A DNA stretch of 11,804 bases, taken from Triparma columacea (lineage: Eukaryota > Sar > Bolidophyceae > Parmales > Triparmaceae). Within the stretch, counting starts at the first letter, position 1. Every line of letters begins with the position of its first letter. The stretch lies in NCBI GenBank assembly GCA_030267965.1, contig BRYA01000119.1:54239-66042 (forward strand), in the 5' to 3' direction. The position numbers and the translations under genes are program-made. The notes under the pieces were generated by a model. That model worked only from the letters and a program-made list of their open reading frames with translations, was not told where the DNA came from and searched no databases. Of this stretch, positions 7,707-11,804 are shown piece by piece.

Positions 7707-10700
7707 ATGTTTCTACTCATGATATTTAACGTTTTAATCACAACACATGCATTCACACTGTACAATACAAACCAAATTCACGTTAATTTAGCTCGTAGTC
7801 CTTTTTCTGTGGAAAGGAAAACGCTTCTATCCGCCAGCACATCCTCCAGCACATCCTCTAGCATTCCAACTAATTCAACAACGCCAACAACAACGACAAC
7901 AACAACCAACATTCGAGATAGAATACAAAACGGAGGCGTTGCATCTGCTGCAGCTATAGCAACAGCAGCTGTTAACTCTGCTGTTTCTATGAAAGAATTA
8001 ACACCAGGAGCGCTTGACAAGGTAAGGAATGCCAATGGGCTCAAGGGAATGGGGTGAACGAAGTGAAGGATATGAACGAAGTGAAGGAAGTGAAGGAAAT
8101 GAACGTTGCGAAGGAAGTAAAAAGTAGGACAGAGAAGGACTACAAAAGGACACATACAGACCCCCATGAATACCAAATACCCTTCTCACTCCGACCCCCT
8201 CTCTCCTCCCTCCCTCCTACTCCTCCGCTCCGTATCACCATCACCCCAGAGCTACATATCGTACTCCTCCAACGAGGCAAAATTTGATTCTGACGGTCTT
8301 CCCACCGTGTACGACGCTGACTTAATCTCCATATACTGGAAGAGAGAGAAGAGTGCCCTAAACGACCGTTGGCTCGAGTTCGTCCGTCTCTCCGTTCCCT
8401 TCCTGACCCGTCTAACCACCCTCTTCATAACCGAGGGTGCCTCAAACATGGGGAAACACGTTGGACCTCTAGCAAGACAGGCAAGGGAGATCATGCAAGA
8501 GCTCGGACCAACTTTCGTAAAGGCAGGACAAATGATGAGCGTCAGACCGGATGTACTACCGGACGAGGCTCTGGAGGAGGTGAGACGCCCCCCCGCACGA
8601 ATCCCTAAAGCACTAAACGGTAACCCTCTCACTCCCCCCCCACACCCCCCCCCCCCCCCCATAGCTCGCCATATTACAAGACAGTGTAATCCCCTTCTCC
8701 ACCCCCGTCGCAATCTCCCAGATAGAGTCCGAGCTCGGCGGTCCCCTCTCTTCCTTCTTCACCTCCATATCCGACACCCCCGTAGCCTCAGCCTCCCTCG
8801 CTCAGGTTTACAAGGCCGTCACACTAGACGGTAGGACCGTAGCTGTGAAGGTACAAAGACCGAATGTACTATCACAGGTATCCAAGGATCTATACGTGCT
8901 GCGTAGGGCCGCGGAGGTCTACCAAGGTCTGATAGATAGATTCGCCCCTCAGCAGAGGACGGATTATGTGGCTCTCCTTAACGAGTTCGCGGTGGGATTC
9001 TACACCGAACTTGACTTCCTTAATGAGGGGAGGAACCAGGAAAGGATGAGGAACCTTTTGAAGGATAAGGGGGTTGAGGGTGTTATGGTGCCGGAGTTTT
9101 ACCAGGAACTTAGCACGAGGAGGATACTTGTATCAGAGTGGGTTGACGGAGTTAAACTATCAACGTGCCCGACAGAGGAGGTTAAGACGCTAACACCACT
9201 TGCGCAGGAGGCTTTTCTAGTACAGCTTCTTGAGGTTGGACTTTTTCACGCGGACCCTCACCCCGGTAATATCTTAAAGCTTAATTCACCCGGCCCTTCC
9301 GGCGAGAGGTTGGCGTTGATAGATTTCGGACTGGTTGCGGAGATAAAACCTGAGGATAGGGATTTGTTCGTACAGGCTATTATACACCTAGCTAATAGGG
9401 ACTATGCGCAGCTCGTTGACGACTTTATTAACCTGAAGATACTACCAGATGACTGCGACAGGGTCAAGGTGAGCGAAATACCGTGCCACCTTTGTTTTGC
9501 TTTTAGCGAGAGCAGAACATATTCTAACCCCTCTCCCCCCCCCCTCCACCCCCCCCTGCAAACCAGGTAATCCCACTCATGGACAAGGCATTATCCCCCT
9601 ACATCAAGGGCGGGGGTGCCAAAAAATACGAGCAGGAGCTGCGCAACACCTACGGAATGGACGAATCCATGGTCGGCGGTTTCCAGGCCATGACGCAGGA
9701 CGCTCTGACCGTCCTTAACGACATCCCCTTTTCTATCCCCGCGTATTTCGCGATTCTCGGTAGGGCCATAGTAACACTAGAGGGAGTGGCACTAACGGGG
9801 GACCCGAACTACGCCATCATCATGCAGTCGTACCCGTTCATTGCGAGGAAACTACTAAAGGAGGACAGACCTGTCATACAAAGGGCGCTTCAGGACCTCC
9901 TTTACTCCACACCCGGGGATGTAGGTGGGGGAGGGGGGGTTAAGTTATCCCGTCTCCTCTCTCTCATCAACTCCGCAGCTGGACTTGAGGCTGAGGGTAC
10001 GGGTGGGATGATTGACCTAGACGCGGACTTTGGAGACGACGGATTGGACGTTACCTCGGCTGTCAAGTACGTCATGTCAACGACGGGAGAGTCTCTAAGG
10101 TCTGTCTTGAAAAGCGAGGCGGCTACTATCTCAGACCTCGTATTTCGAAACGTCGTCAGGAAAAGCGTGGGGGAAATTACGAAGGCATTACCACAACCGC
10201 CGAAGCAGATTGGATTCCTATTCCCGAGACCACCAGACCCAAACACCCTCACACTCCCCTTTATCCTCCCCGGGTTTAAAATCAAACTTTTGAAGGTTTC
10301 TGAATTCATCGACGTCATCGCCCCTAAGCTCACCCAAGACGAGGAGCTTTACACTCTCACTATCGGCGACGCCGTGTCAGACACATTGGGGCCGGACGTT
10401 GAGAAGCTAATCAGAGGCGAGGGGCAGATTTCCCTTAACAGTGCTAGGCTTATATTTGACATTGTTAGGGATGGAGGTCTTGCCAAGGTTGTCGATGTGG
10501 GGGGAGTTATTGATGGCGATAGCCTCGACGACATCGTCGGGAGACTCGGGAACTTGCTAGGAGGTTCAGGTGCGGTAGGAGAGAAGCTGAGTCACATGGA
10601 AGCCTCCCTGTCTGAGCATGAGAAGGACAACTTCGTCGAATTTAGGAGAGAGGTACTCGAGAACTTGGTGACGAATATCGAGAACCGAGTCGAAATGGCG

Positions 10701-10709
10701 GGGGTGTGA
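7707..10709 (+). CDS. Plastid-targeted ABC1/ADCK (AarF/UbiB) atypical kinase, complete, 4 exons
   Basis: ABC1 kinases (ABC1K/ADCK/UbiB) are atypical protein-kinase-like ATPases controlling prenylquinone metabolism in plastids and mitochondria. Exons are 7707-8021, 8250-8579, 8665-9468 and 9567-10709, all phase 0, giving 863 aa. A signal peptide ends near THA|FTLYN, the complex-plastid pattern, followed by a Ser/Thr-rich stretch (about 44-68). Family motifs appear in order: PTFVKAGQ (KxGQ, 196-199), alanine-rich loop VASASLAQVYKA, VAVKVQRP (K277), ELDFLNEGRN (330-339), HADPHPGN (410-417) and LIDFGL (DFG 435-437). The ABC1 core ends near residue 585; about 275 residues follow, with Gly/Asp-rich segments and a conserved-looking PPKQIGFLFPRPP patch. 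The loop has SLAQV where UbiB/ADCK3 have SxGQV, a variant known in other ABC1 subfamilies. All key residues are present, so an active protein is expected. Start context CAAAATG matches the fibrillin gene. Subfamily (ABC1K1/3-like or other) is undetermined. Confidence 0.94.
8055..8118. repeat. Purine-rich degenerate repeat in ABC1 kinase intron 1
   Basis: TGAACGAAGTGAAGGA occurs at 8055-8070 and 8073-8088 (18-bp period), followed by shorter AGTGAAGGAA and TGAACGTTGCGAAGGA variants. It lies near the donor end of intron 8022-8249, the only intron here for which I see no CTAAC-like branch site. Purine-rich GAA repeats can act as splicing enhancers; that role is inference. Confidence 0.7.
8611..8664 (+). 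other. Branch region, C tract and acceptor of ABC1 kinase intron 2
   Basis: CACTAAAC (8611-8618) precedes a C tract that includes 16 consecutive C (8645-8660) directly before ATAG at 8661-8664. Intron 3 (9469-9566) has the same layout, with TTCTAAC at 9522-9528 and C runs at about 9533-9556 before AACCAG. Confidence 0.65.
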
Positions 10710-10764
10710 AGGCGAGGGCGAATACCATGAAAATAAGCGTGTAATTTGTTGTTGAGAAAAGAAA

Positions 10765-11669
10765 TCACGTATTAGAAGCTACTAAACAGCAAAAGCTGCG
10801 ACGAGCAAAGTGAGTCCCAGAGAGGAATTAGGGGAGGAGCAAAACATCCGCGATTTTCCCGCGGCCCGTTTCGTTCCGCTCACCCCCCATCCTCCCCCCA
10901 CCCCACAAACACTCACCTCGCCACCACATTACCAAACCCTACCAATATGCCCAGGTTTCCCGCGTAGCCTAGCGACCCAAATAGGGCAGTAAATAAGTAG
11001 ACCCCTGAGTTGAACCTCCACTGCTCATGCTCCCACGCCGTGGCCTCCAACAGCGAGGGCACGTACATGTGGAGGGAGAAGAGTCCGAGAAAGATTGGCG
11101 TCCAAAGCTCGAAGAAGACGGACGTGTTGAAGCTGAACACCGACCTCCAGTATAAGTTAACGTCGCTCAGCCCGTCGCCGCCACTCTGCCATATCAGCCA
11201 AGGGCCGAAGCAGCTCCTCGTTTCGCTGGGCTCGCAGAAGTCATTCAGCTCGTTTGACACGTGGACCACCCCAACGGCAATGGTAAGGAGCGAGCAGAGG
11301 GTGCAGAAAGCTTTGAACTTTACAGAAGTCGAGTCCTTCTTGACGAAACTACTCCCAAAGGCCGCGCGAGCAGAGGCCTGTGGAGCAGGAAAGGTGTTAA
11401 TAAAGTAGTTATTTTCGCACGAACCCGGAACCTCCCGCTGGCTCCGAACCTCCGTTTACCCTCCTTTTTCATCCCCTCACTCCCATTACCCCCCCTCACC
11501 ACTGTCTTCTCCCCCAACCCTCACCCCCCAACCCCTGGCGACGTTGGATATATACACCCAAACCTGCACCCTCTACCCACTAGCGCCGCAAAAATAGCAA
11601 CAGTTGGTTGGAAGAAATCTAACCGGAGGGAGGTCAACCAGGGGGACAACTGCTACGTACCTTTCCCAT
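10765..11669 (-). CDS. Small multi-pass membrane protein of unknown family, 3-exon model
   Basis: The core is exon 11377-10917 (acceptor CAG at 11378, donor GTGAGT at 10916). It encodes about 153 residues with hydrophobic segments around FCTLCSLLTIAVGVV, FFELWTPIFLGLFSLHMY and, near the end, VYLFTALFGSLGYAG plus NLGILVGFGNVVA, so three or four membrane spans. I do not recognise the family; the last two spans faintly recall COPI-associated membrane proteins. Proposed exon 1 is 11669-11661, encoding only Met-Gly-Lys, in a CAAAATGG context, with donor GTACGT and matching phase 0; a start outside the window is the alternative. After the core exon an immediate TGA overlaps the donor. Splicing to 10795-10765 (acceptor CAG at 10796) would add about ten residues (SFCCLVASNT), total 166 aa. 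The core exon is well supported; both terminal exons are tentative. It converges on the ABC1 kinase gene. Confidence 0.5.
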
Positions 11670-11744
11670 TTTGGGATATGGATATGAATTCCAAGGGCAA
11701 AAAGCAAAAAGCGGTTTGCCCCTTGACCCTTCTACTTCCTTGCC
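11670..11744. promoter_or_regulatory. 75-bp bidirectional promoter region with inverted repeat
   Basis: Only 75 bp separate the proposed divergent start codons at 11669 (minus) and 11745 (plus). Within it GGGCAAA (11695-11701) and TTTGCCC (11715-11721) are perfect inverted arms around a 13-bp spacer. The match extends to CAAGGGCAAA against TTTGCCCCTTG with one extra C. A GATATG duplication lies at 11675-11686. A shared binding site or an RNA hairpin in a leader are both possible. Confidence 0.4.
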
Positions 11745-11804
11745 ATGGCTCGCTTCCAGCCGTTGCCGAATTCTTATAGGACCGCACCGTACGACTCTTC
11801 AATA
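11745..11804 (+). CDS. 5' end of an unidentified gene running off the window
   Basis: An ATG in a strong context (TTGCCATGGCT) opens a frame of 20 codons to the window edge with no stop (MARFQPLPNSYRTAPYDSSI). It is too short to classify and shows no signal peptide. Support comes from the start context, the open frame and the divergent arrangement with the neighbouring membrane-protein gene. A chance frame cannot be excluded. Confidence 0.4.
   Translation, partial: MARFQPLPNSYRTAPYDSSI

Noticed and set aside
8166..8249. ATG at 8166 as the start of the ABC1 kinase
   Set aside because: The segment to 8249 is low-complexity intron sequence ending in CCCCAG; the upstream exon supplies a signal peptide and an exact phase-0 join.

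Overview
This is nuclear DNA from a eukaryote, most likely a photosynthetic stramenopile (heterokont alga). Coding regions are broken by short spliceosomal introns with GTRAG-type donors. Most introns have a CTAAC-like branch point, and many have long C-rich tracts before the acceptor. Two proteins begin with a signal peptide followed by Phe at the predicted cleavage point, the bipartite targeting pattern of red-algal-derived complex plastids. A bolidophyte/Parmales- or pelagophyte-like source would fit, but that is inference and was not tested.

Layout, left to right. (1) 28-1843, minus: complete three-exon gene for 26S proteasome ATPase subunit RPT1 (434 aa); its first intron holds a tandem repeat array. 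(2) 1844-2726: divergent intergenic region with six ACGT cores, a 17-bp dyad and a pyrimidine-rich leader. (3) 2727-4473, plus: five-exon gene for a plastid-targeted PAP/fibrillin protein (319 aa). (4) 4663-6677, minus: four-exon gene for an unusual two-membrane-segment protein fused to a CENP-V/GFA-type zinc domain (520 aa), convergent with the fibrillin gene. (5) 6678-7706: about 1 kb with no gene I can support. (6) 7707-10709, plus: four-exon gene for a plastid-targeted ABC1/ADCK atypical kinase (863 aa). (7) about 10765-11669, minus: a small multi-pass membrane protein whose central exon is solid and whose terminal exons are tentative. (8) 11745-11804, plus: the first 20 codons of a gene running off the window, divergent from gene 7.

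The fibrillin and the ABC1 kinase belong to families that meet on plastoglobules in plants, where they act in prenylquinone and lipid metabolism. Their proximity is suggestive but may be chance. RPT1 is a cytosolic/nuclear housekeeping gene. No RNA genes, CRISPR arrays or intact mobile elements were seen. The most unusual items are the GFA-membrane fusion with a degraded catalytic zinc site, the shared GC-rich intron repeats, the cryptic exon in the fibrillin gene and the compact bidirectional promoter at the right end. All splice models come from reading frame, splice signals and family conservation; no transcript data were available.
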